The position numbers and the translations under genes are program-made. The notes beneath the pieces were generated by a model. It was not told the origin of the DNA. It searched no databases and saw nothing but the letters and a program-made list of their open reading frames with translations. A stretch of DNA of 64,000 nt from a virus, in the IMG/VR virus record IMGVR_UViG_3300021962_007022, positions 1 through 64,000 of that record; one strand, given 5' to 3'. Positions within the stretch are counted from its first letter, which is position 1. Each line of letters begins with the position of its first letter. Of the stretch, positions 27,896-36,904 are shown in pieces.

Positions 27896-29260
27896 TTATT
27901 GTCTTTGTTTAATTAAGTTGCTATTGGTGTCTCTTCTAAAGTTTGAGATATCAAGCTCATACCCATCCTTAAATAAATCAATAACTGTTTCATAGGTTCC
28001 AGCATCTATAACAATATGCTTAACACTACCAACTAAAAATTTACCATTTAAAAATGGGTCTCGTTGTTCTATATCAGATGGATCAGCCTGGGCAGCTTTA
28101 AGTTCAATTATGTCGCCCGGTTTAATTTTTGGATTACCAAGCACTCTACAAGATATAACAGTCTGATTCATTAATTGATATTGTGCCTGGGTAGGCCCTC
28201 TTTTGAGAGTAATAAAATCTTCTTGTTGATCATAAGATTTGCTACTGCATCTTGGAAAGACGTTCTGCTCTTCATCTGTTGTACGCTGCTCATCTCCAAC
28301 AAGATTGTCAATTTCATCCATATCAAACTTTAAATTCTCACCCATTAATAATATATCTTTAAAGTTATCCTTGAGTTTAAATGTTTTCTTTTCAATCTTT
28401 CTTGATATAAAATCAAAGGTTAGCGTTTGGTTTTCGAGCACACCCTCATTAAGCTTCTGACTATGATTATCTGTAGTCTTGACTTCAAACTCAAGAATTC
28501 TAAAATAATCTAGGTCCTCAGATTCTTCACTTCTATTTTTATCAGCAGGAATAATATAATTAAATGTGTTAGCATCCTGAACTATCTTTCTTAGAGACTT
28601 ATATACAACACCCTGTCTTGTTTCATAGAAGAAAAAATTATTATCTCCAGCTTTGTTTGCTGGTGATACTGCCTGGCTGTTTATTCTTTCAATTACATCA
28701 AAGGGTTGTAGAGAAGAAGCTGATATGTTTAAAACACCAAATGTTTCTTCAATATTGTTTGCACTGACTTTACCTGGTTCAAGATCAAAAAATTTATCAC
28801 AAATCTGTTGTATAATTTCTGACGCTTTACCATTGAATGATCTTTTAATTTTTGTTTTTAGGGCCATAAACCCAATTTTAGATACAGCTCTAAATGTAAA
28901 AATTTCACCTTTGCCACTGACAAGTCTTGTACTGCCACTCACTGACTCAATATAAAACTCACCAGAAATAATATCATCTAAGGAATCTTCTGGTTGTTTA
29001 AATAAGTCAATTCTAATAATATCGCCAGCCTGTATGCCAATTGTTTTTACAAAACCAGCACCATCAAAGATCTGTCCTTCAACATACATAAATTTTGAGA
29101 ACATACCTTCAAATAAAGAAAACCTCTGAAGGTATGTTGTAAAATTAAATTGAGCTTTAGAATTATTTGTATTTTTAATTAATAACGCCTTATAGCCAAA
29201 TTGGTCAACCTGCTTGTTATTAATAATAAATGGCTGGGCCACAACATCCTGTGCTATCAT
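27896..29260 (-). CDS. 27: Baseplate hub protein gp27-like
   Basis: 454 aa (T4 gp27 is 391). The N-terminal tube-like domain has FNFTTYLQRFSLFEGMFSKF followed by MYVEGQIFDG, matching the order of conserved segments in T4 gp27. The C-terminus NGKFLVGSVKHIVIDAG and TYETVIDLFKDGY matches the second tube-like domain. gp27 trimers form the hub cylinder that holds gp5, and this gene directly precedes gp5 with a 1-nt gap. It starts inside the gp53 stop (ATGATA). The assignment rests on order and motif layout. Confidence 0.75.
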   Translation of the reverse strand: MIAQDVVAQPFIINNKQVDQFGYKALLIKNTNNSKAQFNFTTYLQRFSLFEGMFSKFMYVEGQIFDGAGFVKTIGIQAGDIIRIDLFKQPEDSLDDIISGEFYIESVSGSTRLVSGKGEIFTFRAVSKIGFMALKTKIKRSFNGKASEIIQQICDKFFDLEPGKVSANNIEETFGVLNISASSLQPFDVIERINSQAVSPANKAGDNNFFFYETRQGVVYKSLRKIVQDANTFNYIIPADKNRSEESEDLDYFRILEFEVKTTDNHSQKLNEGVLENQTLTFDFISRKIEKKTFKLKDNFKDILLMGENLKFDMDEIDNLVGDEQRTTDEEQNVFPRCSSKSYDQQEDFITLKRGPTQAQYQLMNQTVISCRVLGNPKIKPGDIIELKAAQADPSDIEQRDPFLNGKFLVGSVKHIVIDAGTYETVIDLFKDGYELDISNFRRDTNSNLIKQRQ

Positions 29261-29796
29261 ACTTTATTGACCTTCTTCAACACCCTTTCCAGCTCAAATG
29301 ATACATCGACTACTACTGATCTATCGAGAAGTTTAATTTTTCTTTTTTCTTCGTTCAGAATAAGTTCATAATTATAATTAGATATTGGCTGCCATCCTGT
29401 TCTTTCCCCAGCCGAGATATTGTCATACGTTGTTTTTGTCATATAGTATGAATAATTAGAATTACGATAGTATAAACTCAACGATATGTTCATTGCTGTA
29501 GCAATACTACCATACTTCTTTACAATGTACTCATCAAAAATGCTATCGTCCATTGGCCAATCGTAGTATGGATCAACAATATCATTTACTAAAAAAATTA
29601 ACCAAACATATTCCACTGATCCATAATAATCGTAAGCAAGAGACGTTGGTGTCTCTCCTGCTTTGATAGTATATGGGTAGTAGGCATCATAAGATTGAAT
29701 TAGGTTCTTACCAATTTTAGCTTTAAGAATTATGTTCCTTAAAGCATGCTCATTATATTGAACAACAGGAAAATTTTTAAAATAGTTTACTGCCAT
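29257..29796 (-). CDS. 53: Baseplate wedge protein gp53
   Basis: 179 aa (T4 gp53 is 196). It has the family core YYPYTIKAGETPTSLAYDYY followed by GSVEYVWLIFLVNDIVDPYY and DWPMDDSIFDEYIVKKYGS, a LysM-like segment that binds gp25 and gp6 in the wedge. The C-terminal half is shorter than in T4. The ATG overlaps the gp48 stop as TAATG, and its own stop overlaps the hub gene. Confidence 0.93.
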   Translation of the reverse strand: MAVNYFKNFPVVQYNEHALRNIILKAKIGKNLIQSYDAYYPYTIKAGETPTSLAYDYYGSVEYVWLIFLVNDIVDPYYDWPMDDSIFDEYIVKKYGSIATAMNISLSLYYRNSNYSYYMTKTTYDNISAGERTGWQPISNYNYELILNEEKRKIKLLDRSVVVDVSFELERVLKKVNKV

Positions 29797-30821
29797 TAGG
29801 TACCCCCACCATTTAAGTATCTTTGAGTTGGGTTATCTACACCAGATCTTAGTTTGTTACCAGGTTGCTCAGCACTTGGTAATGACTCAGCTCCTTCTGG
29901 TGACTGTGGACCACTTAAATTGTCCATGTTATTAAATTCAGCTTGGTATGATGATCTCGTTAGCTGTTCAATTTCACTCAACTCAATCTGTAGTTCAACA
30001 GCCTGTGGGGCACCAACTAGTTTACTTTCTGCTGTATTCTTAAAGAACGATGGCACATTCTGGGGTGCGTAGTTGACTTGAATTCTTTTGATTACACATC
30101 TCGCAAAACCATATAATGCGTTTGTACCAAAGAACAATACATCTACTTCATCTGGCATGCTAAGAAATGTACTACTTGCTGAACCACCAGGTAGGGCGTG
30201 AAACTTTAATTCACTTATAATCTTTGCAATCATTACTGAGTCTTCAGGTGTTTCTGGTGTAAGCCTAAATGTGAAATTGTGTTGTCTGATCTCGACATTC
30301 TTAAAGATGGCAGTCTGGAATGGATTAGGAACATTGCCAGCGTTAAGATTTAACAATCCACTTACAGAACCTGATACTTGTGCAAGAGATCTAATCACAT
30401 ACTCAGCTGTGCCGCCGGGGGTGACGCCTCCACTATCTTTACCCTCTGCCTGGGTTTCTTGGGTACTCATAAAGCTTTTGATAGCTTCTCCTGTCTTGGC
30501 ACCTGCTGCAAACCCCACTGCAGCCAATCCTAAATCAGCAGTTTCATAGTTGATGCCAATACTATCAACAAGGTTTTCTGGTAACGGTAAGGCAATGTGA
30601 GCTTGAGTAACATCAGTTGCAATTGTAGACTTCCCGCCAGGTCCGCCATAAGTGAATTTCTTGAAAGCAAACAACATTCCCATTCCTAACTTCTCTGGCG
30701 CAGCTGGAAAGTGTAATAAAGCGTCCCCGCCTCTACCGCGTGATCCTGAGCCTCTTCCGGCTCTATCTGCTGCCAAAACAACATTGGGATTGTTTGATTT
30801 TGAAGGACCTGAGCTAGCCAT
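29796..30821 (-). CDS. 48: Baseplate tail-tube cap gp48-like
   Basis: 341 aa from ATG 30821 (MASSGPSKSNN); a longer reading would run through the divergent promoter, so I chose this start. The core NPFQTAIFKNVEIRQHNF followed by RLTPETPEDSVMIAKIISEL and KFHALPG matches the gp48/gp54 family in T4-like phages (the T4 equivalent has LFKG-R-HSFAWKF). gp48 sits on the hub and starts the tail tube together with gp54, which is encoded nearby on the other strand. Between the two divergent genes is only a 12-nt gap carrying the gp4 late promoter. Confidence 0.82.
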   Translation of the reverse strand: MASSGPSKSNNPNVVLAADRAGRGSGSRGRGGDALLHFPAAPEKLGMGMLFAFKKFTYGGPGGKSTIATDVTQAHIALPLPENLVDSIGINYETADLGLAAVGFAAGAKTGEAIKSFMSTQETQAEGKDSGGVTPGGTAEYVIRSLAQVSGSVSGLLNLNAGNVPNPFQTAIFKNVEIRQHNFTFRLTPETPEDSVMIAKIISELKFHALPGGSASSTFLSMPDEVDVLFFGTNALYGFARCVIKRIQVNYAPQNVPSFFKNTAESKLVGAPQAVELQIELSEIEQLTRSSYQAEFNNMDNLSGPQSPEGAESLPSAEQPGNKLRSGVDNPTQRYLNGGGT

Positions 30822-30828
30822 ATAAATA
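30821..30828 (+). promoter_or_regulatory. T4-type late promoter TATAAATA (rightward)
   Basis: Exact TATAAATA on the plus strand between divergent gp48 and gp4. It ends only 5 nt before the gp4 ATG, so transcription starting the usual 5-7 nt downstream would yield a leaderless gp4 mRNA. Its first base overlaps the gp48 start codon. Confidence 0.7.
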
Positions 30829-30833
30829 CCTAT

Positions 30834-31277
30834 ATGAGTTATAAGGGGCGTTATAAAGTCAAAAATCCACAAAAATACAAAGGTGACCCCACCAATGTTA
30901 TTTATCGTTCATCTTTGGAACTAAAATTGATGAACTATCTGGATACACATCCTGATGTTTTAGAGTGGTCAAGTGAAGAGTTCTTTGTGCCATATCTATC
31001 ACCAATTGATGGTAGATACCATAGGTACTTCCCTGACTTTAGTGTTAAGAGACGAGATAAGAATGGCAATGTTGATAGGATTGTTATAGAAATTAAACCA
31101 TCTTCTCAAACAAGGCCACCAGAGAAGAAAAGTAGGATAACACCAAGATATATTCATGATGTTAAGAACTGGGGAATCAACAATGCTAAATGGAAGGCTT
31201 GTCAGGAGTTTTGCGACGAGAGGAAATGGAAGTTTCAGATACTAACTGAACGAGAGATTAATGGCTACAACTACTAA
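30834..31277 (+). CDS. 4: Head completion nuclease-fold protein gp4
   Basis: 147 aa (T4 gp4 is about 150). The sequence MSYKGRYKVKNPQKYKGDP, then VIYRSSLELKLMNYLDTHPD, VLEWSSEEFFVPYLSPIDGR and HRYFPDFSVK...IVIEIKP is diagnostic. The E-D-ExK residues (E of SLELK, D of FPDF, EIK) form a PD-(D/E)XK-type nuclease core. gp4 acts at completion of the packaged head, at or near the portal. It is first in the rightward unit and overlaps the next gene by 17 nt. Confidence 0.95.
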   Translation: MSYKGRYKVKNPQKYKGDPTNVIYRSSLELKLMNYLDTHPDVLEWSSEEFFVPYLSPIDGRYHRYFPDFSVKRRDKNGNVDRIVIEIKPSSQTRPPEKKSRITPRYIHDVKNWGINNAKWKACQEFCDERKWKFQILTEREINGYNY

Positions 31278-31866
31278 CATTCCTGGATTTCAAAAGCTTC
31301 TAATGGAAGCTGAGAGGGATGGTATTGTATTAGATAATTCAGCTGAGTCTCTAGCATGGCTAAAGCAGAAGTATGTTGGACTTTCTCCTAGAGATGTTTT
31401 ACCTAAAGAGTTTATTAAAGATATTGACAGGTATAGAAGAGTGCCATTGATTGGTAGACTATACATGTTTTTATATAAACCTAAATATAAAGATGAATTG
31501 CCATACTATGATAGATTTCCACTAGTGTTTCCAATAAGAAGAGTTGCTGGTGGATTCTATGGTTTGAATATTCATTATCTTGCTCCAAGATATAGAGCAC
31601 TTTTAATGGATTCTCTATATAATACAATTAGTAATACAAAGTTTGATGAGACAACAAGGCTGAAGATCACTTATGATATACTTAACTCAGCATCTAAATA
31701 TAGATGGTTTAGGCCTTGTGTAAAGCATTATTTGACACCACATTTATCATCACAACTACTTTATATTGACCCTAAGGAATGGAACCTAGCTTTATTTGTT
31801 CCATCAGAACAGTTTAGGGGTGCTAACAAGAGAGATGTCTGGCAAGATTCAAAAGAGATGTTTTAA
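31261..31866 (+). CDS. Conserved T4-like phage protein next to gp4
   Basis: 201 aa. The conserved core is YYDRFPLVFPIRRVAGGFYG, then LNIHYLAPRYRALLMDSL, with a Tyr/Arg-rich C-terminal half. I recognise this as a type of protein found beside gp4/gp54 in aquatic T4-like phages, but I cannot assign a function. In T4 the neighbour of gene 4 is gene 2 (DNA end protector), so that is one possibility by position only. It overlaps gp4 and is TAATG-coupled to gp54. Confidence 0.7.
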   Translation: MATTTNIPGFQKLLMEAERDGIVLDNSAESLAWLKQKYVGLSPRDVLPKEFIKDIDRYRRVPLIGRLYMFLYKPKYKDELPYYDRFPLVFPIRRVAGGFYGLNIHYLAPRYRALLMDSLYNTISNTKFDETTRLKITYDILNSASKYRWFRPCVKHYLTPHLSSQLLYIDPKEWNLALFVPSEQFRGANKRDVWQDSKEMF

Positions 31867-32870
31867 TGGCATTCAACATAGAAAAATTTAAATCAGAAAC
31901 TAATGGTGGCTTTATTAAGCCATCAAACTTCTTAGTTTATATTCTGCCTCCAATCTGGGCTCTGAACACAGAGTATGATTACAATTTAGCCTATCTAACA
32001 TCAGCCACGTCGCTTCCTGGTATGCAAATTCTTACTCAAGAAGCTAGAATTTATGGTGCTGGGCCAATTGTTAAAATGCCATATGACATTGCCACAACAG
32101 ACATCACAATGACGTTTTATGTTGACGCAGATGGTATTTCAATTAATTATTTTTATGAGTGGTTAAGAAACGTTGTCAACCTAAGTCACGATCAGCAGGA
32201 AGTGAGATCAGGAGCCTTCAGTAACCAGGTTGCCTATAGAAGCTGGTACTCGACAAAAATTGATATCATGTTGTTTAATGATAAGCCAGGTGGTGATCCA
32301 GGATCTCCTCAGGATGCCGCATTGGCAATATACACATTGTTTGATGCTTATCCTATCAACATTTCTGAGCCAAGTTTAAGTTGGCAATCTGGTAATGAAA
32401 TACTACAATTCAATGTAACATTCTCGTATAGATCATTCGAGAGAACAGTTGTCAACCTACCAGGTAAAAGAAGTATCAATATTCCACAAGTTCCAGTTCC
32501 TCCAGATGTTGGTGCCGCCCCTGCAAGACAAGTACCAGTTCCTCCAGTACTTTCACACGAACCACCCCAGACAACCTCAAGACAGTCAGGTAAGGCATTT
32601 ACAAATCCGAAACTTCAAGCTGTTAACGACTTTGCAAGAAGCTTGAGAGATGGCGCAATGAAGGTTCGTACTGAGTCTGTCTCTAAGGTCAATGACGTCA
32701 GAAAGGCAACAATGGGTAATGAATTTGTCCAGGCTGGTATTAACATTCTTAATACTGCTAACGAAATAAAGAGCACATTGGGGTCTCTAAAACAATTAAA
32801 CACTTCGCTAAAGAAGGGTCTCATACAAGATCTTAAAGGTGCAGTGAAGGGTAAAATCCCAGGTTTATAA
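31866..32870 (+). CDS. 54: Tail-tube initiator gp54-like
   Basis: 334 aa (T4 gp54 is 320). It has the tail-tube-fold pattern: GGFIKPSNFLVYILPP, then LTSATSLPGMQI, MPYDIATTDITMTFYVDADG, FYEWLRNVVN, and YPINISEPSLSWQSGNEILQ with FNVTFSYRSFE, which matches the SAPELSYDGDNQITTFDVTFAYR region of T4 gp54. The C-terminus after about 215 is a low-complexity helical tail. gp54 completes the cap on which gp19 tube subunits polymerise. Its start overlaps the previous stop. Confidence 0.82.
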   Translation: MAFNIEKFKSETNGGFIKPSNFLVYILPPIWALNTEYDYNLAYLTSATSLPGMQILTQEARIYGAGPIVKMPYDIATTDITMTFYVDADGISINYFYEWLRNVVNLSHDQQEVRSGAFSNQVAYRSWYSTKIDIMLFNDKPGGDPGSPQDAALAIYTLFDAYPINISEPSLSWQSGNEILQFNVTFSYRSFERTVVNLPGKRSINIPQVPVPPDVGAAPARQVPVPPVLSHEPPQTTSRQSGKAFTNPKLQAVNDFARSLRDGAMKVRTESVSKVNDVRKATMGNEFVQAGINILNTANEIKSTLGSLKQLNTSLKKGLIQDLKGAVKGKIPGL

Positions 32871-32890
32871 TTTAACAATTGAGGTGCATT

Positions 32891-33589
32891 ATGCCATTAC
32901 CAAAGATTAGTCAACCAATATTTCAACTTACATTACCATCTACAGGTAAAGTAATCCACTATAGACCATTCACAGTTAGAGAGGAAAAGCTTCTTCTAAT
33001 GGCGCAAGAGTCAGGTGAAAGAAAGGATATTGTCAATGTATACAAACAGCTTATCAACAATTGTGCTATTGATCCAGTAGATGTTGATGGTTTGGCTGCA
33101 ATTGATCTTGAATACTTTTTTGTTTGTCTAAGAGCAAAGTCTGTCTCAAACATCTCTAAGGTCCAAGTCAAGGATAAGGATGATGGTAAGTTCTATGAAG
33201 TGGAAATTAACTTAGACAAAGTCCAGGTTGAAAAGAAAGCTGATGTTAGCAACAACATTAAGTTGACTGAGTCAATTGGTGTCGTATTGCGTTATCCTAC
33301 TTTCCAGACATTGGCTAAAATTGGTGCTAATGAAAACAAGACTGATTCCACTCTAGCTGTTCTAAGAGGTTGTGTCGCCCAAGTATATGAAGGCGAACAA
33401 GTATTTGATACAGTTAATTACTCTGAAAAAGAACTAGATGAATTTATTCTATCCCTCAGTGTCCAGCATGTAGAGAAGATCCAGGAATTTTTTGAATCAA
33501 TGCCTAAACTTGTATATCATGCAAAGTATGTAACAGAAGAAAAGGTAGTTAAAGAACTAACAATTGAGGGCCTCGAGAATTTTTTCTAG
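32891..33589 (+). CDS. 26: gp26-like baseplate/tape-measure chaperone (PF12322 type)
   Basis: 232 aa from ATG 32891, which has GAGGTG 7 nt upstream; an earlier in-frame ATG at 32879 lacks this. Signature: FQLTLPSTGKVIHYRPFTVR, then EEKLLLMAQESGE, DLEYFFVCLRAKSVS. This is the T4 base-plate protein family that includes gp26. In T4, gp26 is not a final virion part and is thought to help hub or tape-measure assembly. The gene ends in a slippery T_TTT_TTC immediately before its TAG stop, followed by a small ORF in the -1 frame. Confidence 0.85.
   Translation: MPLPKISQPIFQLTLPSTGKVIHYRPFTVREEKLLLMAQESGERKDIVNVYKQLINNCAIDPVDVDGLAAIDLEYFFVCLRAKSVSNISKVQVKDKDDGKFYEVEINLDKVQVEKKADVSNNIKLTESIGVVLRYPTFQTLAKIGANENKTDSTLAVLRGCVAQVYEGEQVFDTVNYSEKELDEFILSLSVQHVEKIQEFFESMPKLVYHAKYVTEEKVVKELTIEGLENFF
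33580..33586 (+). promoter_or_regulatory. Predicted -1 ribosomal frameshift site T_TTT_TTC
   Basis: The zero-frame codons are AAT TTT TTC TAG. The heptamer fits X_XXY_YYZ exactly. A -1 slip reads CTA GTA ATG and enters the 62-aa ORF with no intervening stop, giving a fusion of about 296 aa. The position just upstream of the tape-measure gene matches the tail-chaperone frameshift of many tailed phages. Confidence 0.6.
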
Positions 33590-33591
33590 TA

Positions 33592-33780
33592 ATGGCTGGG
33601 TATAGCAACCTAGCCAATTACTATCAAACAGTGTTTGCGTTATGCCAACACCATAAATATTCTATTAGTGATGTTGAAGATCTTTTGCCATTTGAACGTG
33701 ATATTTACGTTGCTATGCTTGTTGATTATATCGAGAAAGAAAAGGAACGATTGCGTAAATCAGGATATAAAGACGTATAA
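33592..33780 (+). CDS. Small tail-assembly ORF, likely -1 extension of gp26
   Basis: 62 aa with LANYYQTVFALCQHHKYSIS, then VEDLLPFERDIYVAMLVDYI, a helical pattern found in short ORFs after gp26-like genes in T4-like phages. It lies in the -1 frame relative to gp26 and starts 2 nt after the gp26 stop, without a convincing ribosome binding site. I infer that it is made mainly as the C-terminal part of a frameshifted gp26 fusion, like the T part of lambda G-T. It is TAATG-coupled to the tape measure. Confidence 0.7.
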   Translation: MAGYSNLANYYQTVFALCQHHKYSISDVEDLLPFERDIYVAMLVDYIEKEKERLRKSGYKDV

Positions 33781-35819
33781 TGGCTTTACCAAAATTAGAT
33801 AACACACAAATTGAAAAAAACCAGATAGTCATCATTCAAAAGATTGATGCTCTTCATGCTGTGCTGGCTGATAAGATGGTTCCAGCTATAGAGAAAATGG
33901 CAGAGTCATCTATTGTTGAAAAGATGTTTCCGTTTGTTGTACAGATTGCCGACAACATTTACAACATAGCTGGTAAGATGGAAGCCCAGGTTACTTCTCT
34001 TAAAGAAGTTCAGGATGCACTTAGTGCCCAAGCCAAAACTACAATGGCAAATGAAGGGCAGCAGATAGAGGCCGCCAGAGAAGCAGGCAAGAAGCCAGAA
34101 GCAGAGAAAAAGGAAGTTAAGCAAAAGTCAGCTCTAGAGCGCTTCTTTGAATTCATGGAGAAAGTATTACTACCATTGGTTGGTGGTTTTATTATTGGAT
34201 TATCAAAGGCACTTGGTGGTTTTGAATCCACATTTGGTAAGATTCTAACTATCTTTGCAGCACTATATGTTGGCCTGGCTGGGTTTAGAAAAACTGTCAA
34301 TAATATAGTACTTCAGATTATTAAGTCATTACCTCAATTAGTTGGAATGATAAAAGGCGCATTCATGAGCCTTGTTAGTGGTATAAAGTCAGCAGGCGGT
34401 GGCTTTACTAAATCAATAGTTAATACATTCAGAGAACTTGTTGTAATGTCCTCTAAGACAGCTCAACAAATTACAGCTGTATTCCAGAACGTTGGCAAAT
34501 TCTTCTCCGGAGCAGGAGCTAAGATTGCAGGGTTCTTTAAGGGTGGCACAATTGGTAAGGCAATCGATGTAGTAGTTGATTCCTTTAAAACAGTATTCAA
34601 CTTGATTAGTAAGATTGGCAATGTTGGTAAGGTAACAGAAGGGGCTGCTAAGGCTGGCCAGTTCTTTGCCAAGACAGGTCAAATGTTTGCTAAGATTGGT
34701 AGACTACTAGGTCCTATTGGTGTTGTTATCTCAACCGTTATGGCTCTATTCCAAGGCATTCAAGGAGCGTTTAAGGGCTTTGATGAAGAGGGAGTGTTTG
34801 GTGCTATTAAGGGATTCACATCAGGCGTAATAACTGGACTCGTTGGTTGGATCGGAGACCTAGGCACATGGTTACTTGGTAAGCTTGTTTCCCTACTAGG
34901 GTTTGATGAGCTTGGAGATAAGATTGCTGCATTTGACTTTAGTGGACTGCTATCCCAGTTCATTAAAAATATGTTTGATACAGTGAAGCAAGCATTCACA
35001 GGATTCTTTGAAAGTATAACTGGAGCATTTGGTAAGATCTTCTCAGGCGAAGATATTATAGGAGGTATCCTAGAGTTACTTGGTGCAGTACCAATGTTGT
35101 TAATTGATATCATAACTGCCCCATTCAAATCCTTAGGTGATGCTCTAAAGGAATTATTTGATTTTGATATTGGTCAAATGGCTAAGAAACTTCTTGTCTC
35201 AATGTTCCCACCTGATACAATGATTGGTAAAGTAATTGGGACTGGTGAAATACAAGAAGAAGTTGCAGCTGCAGAAGCTAAGAAGGCTGATGAGAAGGCA
35301 AAAGACAATGCTGCAAAGGCAGAACAGGCAGTTAAGGCAGGAGAAACTAAGCCAGGTACTACTCCTGCTCCAGTAGTAAGAACGACTCCTCCTTCACAAC
35401 AAGCACCAGCCCAAAGCACTCCAGCCACTGTACAAACATCACCAGCCCAGAGAAGTGCAGCCGTGCCAGTTCAAACAGCCACTGCAGCTAACCAACCAGC
35501 TGCTGTTGCAGCAGCTCCTGGGGCTGTGTCAAATGTTCAACCTGCACCTGCTCAAGCACCAGGCGCGACACCAGGTGCTCAACCAGCAATTGCTATGAGA
35601 CCAGTACAAACAAGAACCCCTGGCCAGGCAATTAACACAGACTCACAAAGAGTTGCTGCTGCCCAGGGTGGCGGCGGTGGTGGCGGCCAAACAAACATTG
35701 TTGCTCCTCAACAATCAATTATAAGTGCCCCACAAAGTCAAGTGGTCAATGCACCACTAAGCGCCTATGGCATCTTTGGTGGTAGAGTAAGTTACCCTCA
35801 AATGGCTGGTACATTCTAA
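33780..35819 (+). CDS. Tape-measure candidate (gp29 position)
   Basis: 679 aa. N-terminal 1-110 is helical and charged; about 115-190 has hydrophobic helices (VLLPLVGGFIIGLSKALGG, then ILTIFAALYVGLAG), and several more amphipathic or hydrophobic stretches follow to about 480. The C-terminal 190 residues are Ala/Pro/Gln-rich with a poly-Gly run and an end of YPQMAGTF. Length, helical content, membrane-like segments and position right after the chaperone pair indicate the tape measure. At about 0.15 nm per residue it would set a tail of roughly 100 nm. Confidence 0.78.
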   Translation: MALPKLDNTQIEKNQIVIIQKIDALHAVLADKMVPAIEKMAESSIVEKMFPFVVQIADNIYNIAGKMEAQVTSLKEVQDALSAQAKTTMANEGQQIEAAREAGKKPEAEKKEVKQKSALERFFEFMEKVLLPLVGGFIIGLSKALGGFESTFGKILTIFAALYVGLAGFRKTVNNIVLQIIKSLPQLVGMIKGAFMSLVSGIKSAGGGFTKSIVNTFRELVVMSSKTAQQITAVFQNVGKFFSGAGAKIAGFFKGGTIGKAIDVVVDSFKTVFNLISKIGNVGKVTEGAAKAGQFFAKTGQMFAKIGRLLGPIGVVISTVMALFQGIQGAFKGFDEEGVFGAIKGFTSGVITGLVGWIGDLGTWLLGKLVSLLGFDELGDKIAAFDFSGLLSQFIKNMFDTVKQAFTGFFESITGAFGKIFSGEDIIGGILELLGAVPMLLIDIITAPFKSLGDALKELFDFDIGQMAKKLLVSMFPPDTMIGKVIGTGEIQEEVAAAEAKKADEKAKDNAAKAEQAVKAGETKPGTTPAPVVRTTPPSQQAPAQSTPATVQTSPAQRSAAVPVQTATAANQPAAVAAAPGAVSNVQPAPAQAPGATPGAQPAIAMRPVQTRTPGQAINTDSQRVAAAQGGGGGGGQTNIVAPQQSIISAPQSQVVNAPLSAYGIFGGRVSYPQMAGTF

Positions 35820-35846
35820 AAAGAAAGGGGCCAGTTTCCTGGCCCC
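35815..35846 (-). terminator. Rho-independent terminator of the gp32 unit
   Basis: Stem ggggcca (35827-35833) with tggcccc (35840-35846), loop of 6. Reading leftward it is followed by TTTCTTTTTT, so it acts on the minus strand after gp32. It overlaps the end of the convergent tape-measure gene; no T-run exists for the plus direction. Confidence 0.8.
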
Positions 35847-35888
35847 TCCATATCATCAATCGATGCGTCTACACGCTCACCAATGATA

Positions 35889-36806
35889 TTATTCTTCAGC
35901 TAACTTCTTAAAGAAATTTGGAAGATCATCTTCAGAGTCAGAAGGCGTGAATGCCTCATCATCAGAATTCCATGCTTCCTTCTCTTGCTTGGCTGGGGCT
36001 GCCTTAGGACGGTAGACAGGAGCCTCCTCTTCTTCCTCTTCAGTGGCACGAGTCATTGGAGCAGCGTGACCAAGGGACTTGGCCAAACGAGCACTCAAAT
36101 CCTCATAGCCCTTGAACTCCTTCTTGTCAGTAAAGCTGGCAAGTGAATGCTCACTCTGCCAAATCTTCTCGAGCTTAGCATCATCATCAAGGAGTGCAGC
36201 AGGACTATCGAACTCAGACTTATCGTAGTTACGATAGCCTTCGACCTTACGAATCTTCAACTTAAAGTCAGCGCCTTCCCACATATCGAAAGGATTGACT
36301 GCCTTCTCATCTTCAAACTCAGGATACATTGCGTTGTTGATCTTATCATAGATCTTCTTGCCATACTTGTACAAGAATACCTTACCTTCGTTAGAGGGAT
36401 TCGCTGGATCACGAACAACGTAGATATTAGAAATGAAATTTAGCTTTCGCTTACGCTCAGAAACAATCTTCTTATTGGAATCAACGCCACTGTTCCAGAG
36501 CTTAGTATTTTCTTCACAAGCAGGGCACTTCTCATTAAGGGTAGTTGGGCAGTTCTCAATGAACCAGCCACCTGGACCCTTAAAGCCATGTGAAAAGACT
36601 CGTACGAAAGGATTGTCTTCGCCAGCAGGTGCTGGAAGGAAACGAATAACGGCGAAACCGTTACCAGCTTGGTCTACTCCAGGCTGCCAGAAACGATTGT
36701 CCTCGTTACTGCCACCCTGCTTCTCGTTGAGCTTCTCGACAGCCTTTGCTAGCTTATCGAAGTCACTCTTACGACCTTGCTTCAATTGATTAAATGAACT
36801 TGCCAT
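35889..36806 (-). CDS. 32: Single-stranded DNA-binding protein gp32
   Basis: 305-306 aa (T4 gp32 is 301) from ATG 36806, with GGAG 8 nt upstream; the longer frame has no such site. The cooperativity region (SFNQLKQGRKSDFDKLAKAV) is followed by the OB core with the zinc set of gp32: SHGF, then ENCPTTLNEKCPAC. The C-terminal tail is acidic (EEEEEEAP; SDSEDDLPNFF), as needed for interaction with gp59 and polymerase. It coats ssDNA during replication and recombination. gp59 lies immediately upstream. Confidence 0.97.
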   Translation of the reverse strand: MASSFNQLKQGRKSDFDKLAKAVEKLNEKQGGSNEDNRFWQPGVDQAGNGFAVIRFLPAPAGEDNPFVRVFSHGFKGPGGWFIENCPTTLNEKCPACEENTKLWNSGVDSNKKIVSERKRKLNFISNIYVVRDPANPSNEGKVFLYKYGKKIYDKINNAMYPEFEDEKAVNPFDMWEGADFKLKIRKVEGYRNYDKSEFDSPAALLDDDAKLEKIWQSEHSLASFTDKKEFKGYEDLSARLAKSLGHAAPMTRATEEEEEEAPVYRPKAAPAKQEKEAWNSDDEAFTPSDSEDDLPNFFKKLAEE

Positions 36807-36875
36807 ATGTATTCTCCGTATTAAATGTATTAGTGTATAGAACGTATTCACAAACAATCATCATATACACTATTT

Positions 36876-36904
36876 ATCTTACCTCTATAACTCAAAATAG
36901 TCAA
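36876..36904 (-). promoter_or_regulatory. Sigma70-like promoter for gp32
   Basis: TTGACT, 17-bp spacer, TAAGAT on the minus strand, with the -35 overlapping the last codons of gp59. It gives a leader of about 60 nt before the gp32 ATG. A GATAAATA variant of the late element overlaps the -10. Confidence 0.55.
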
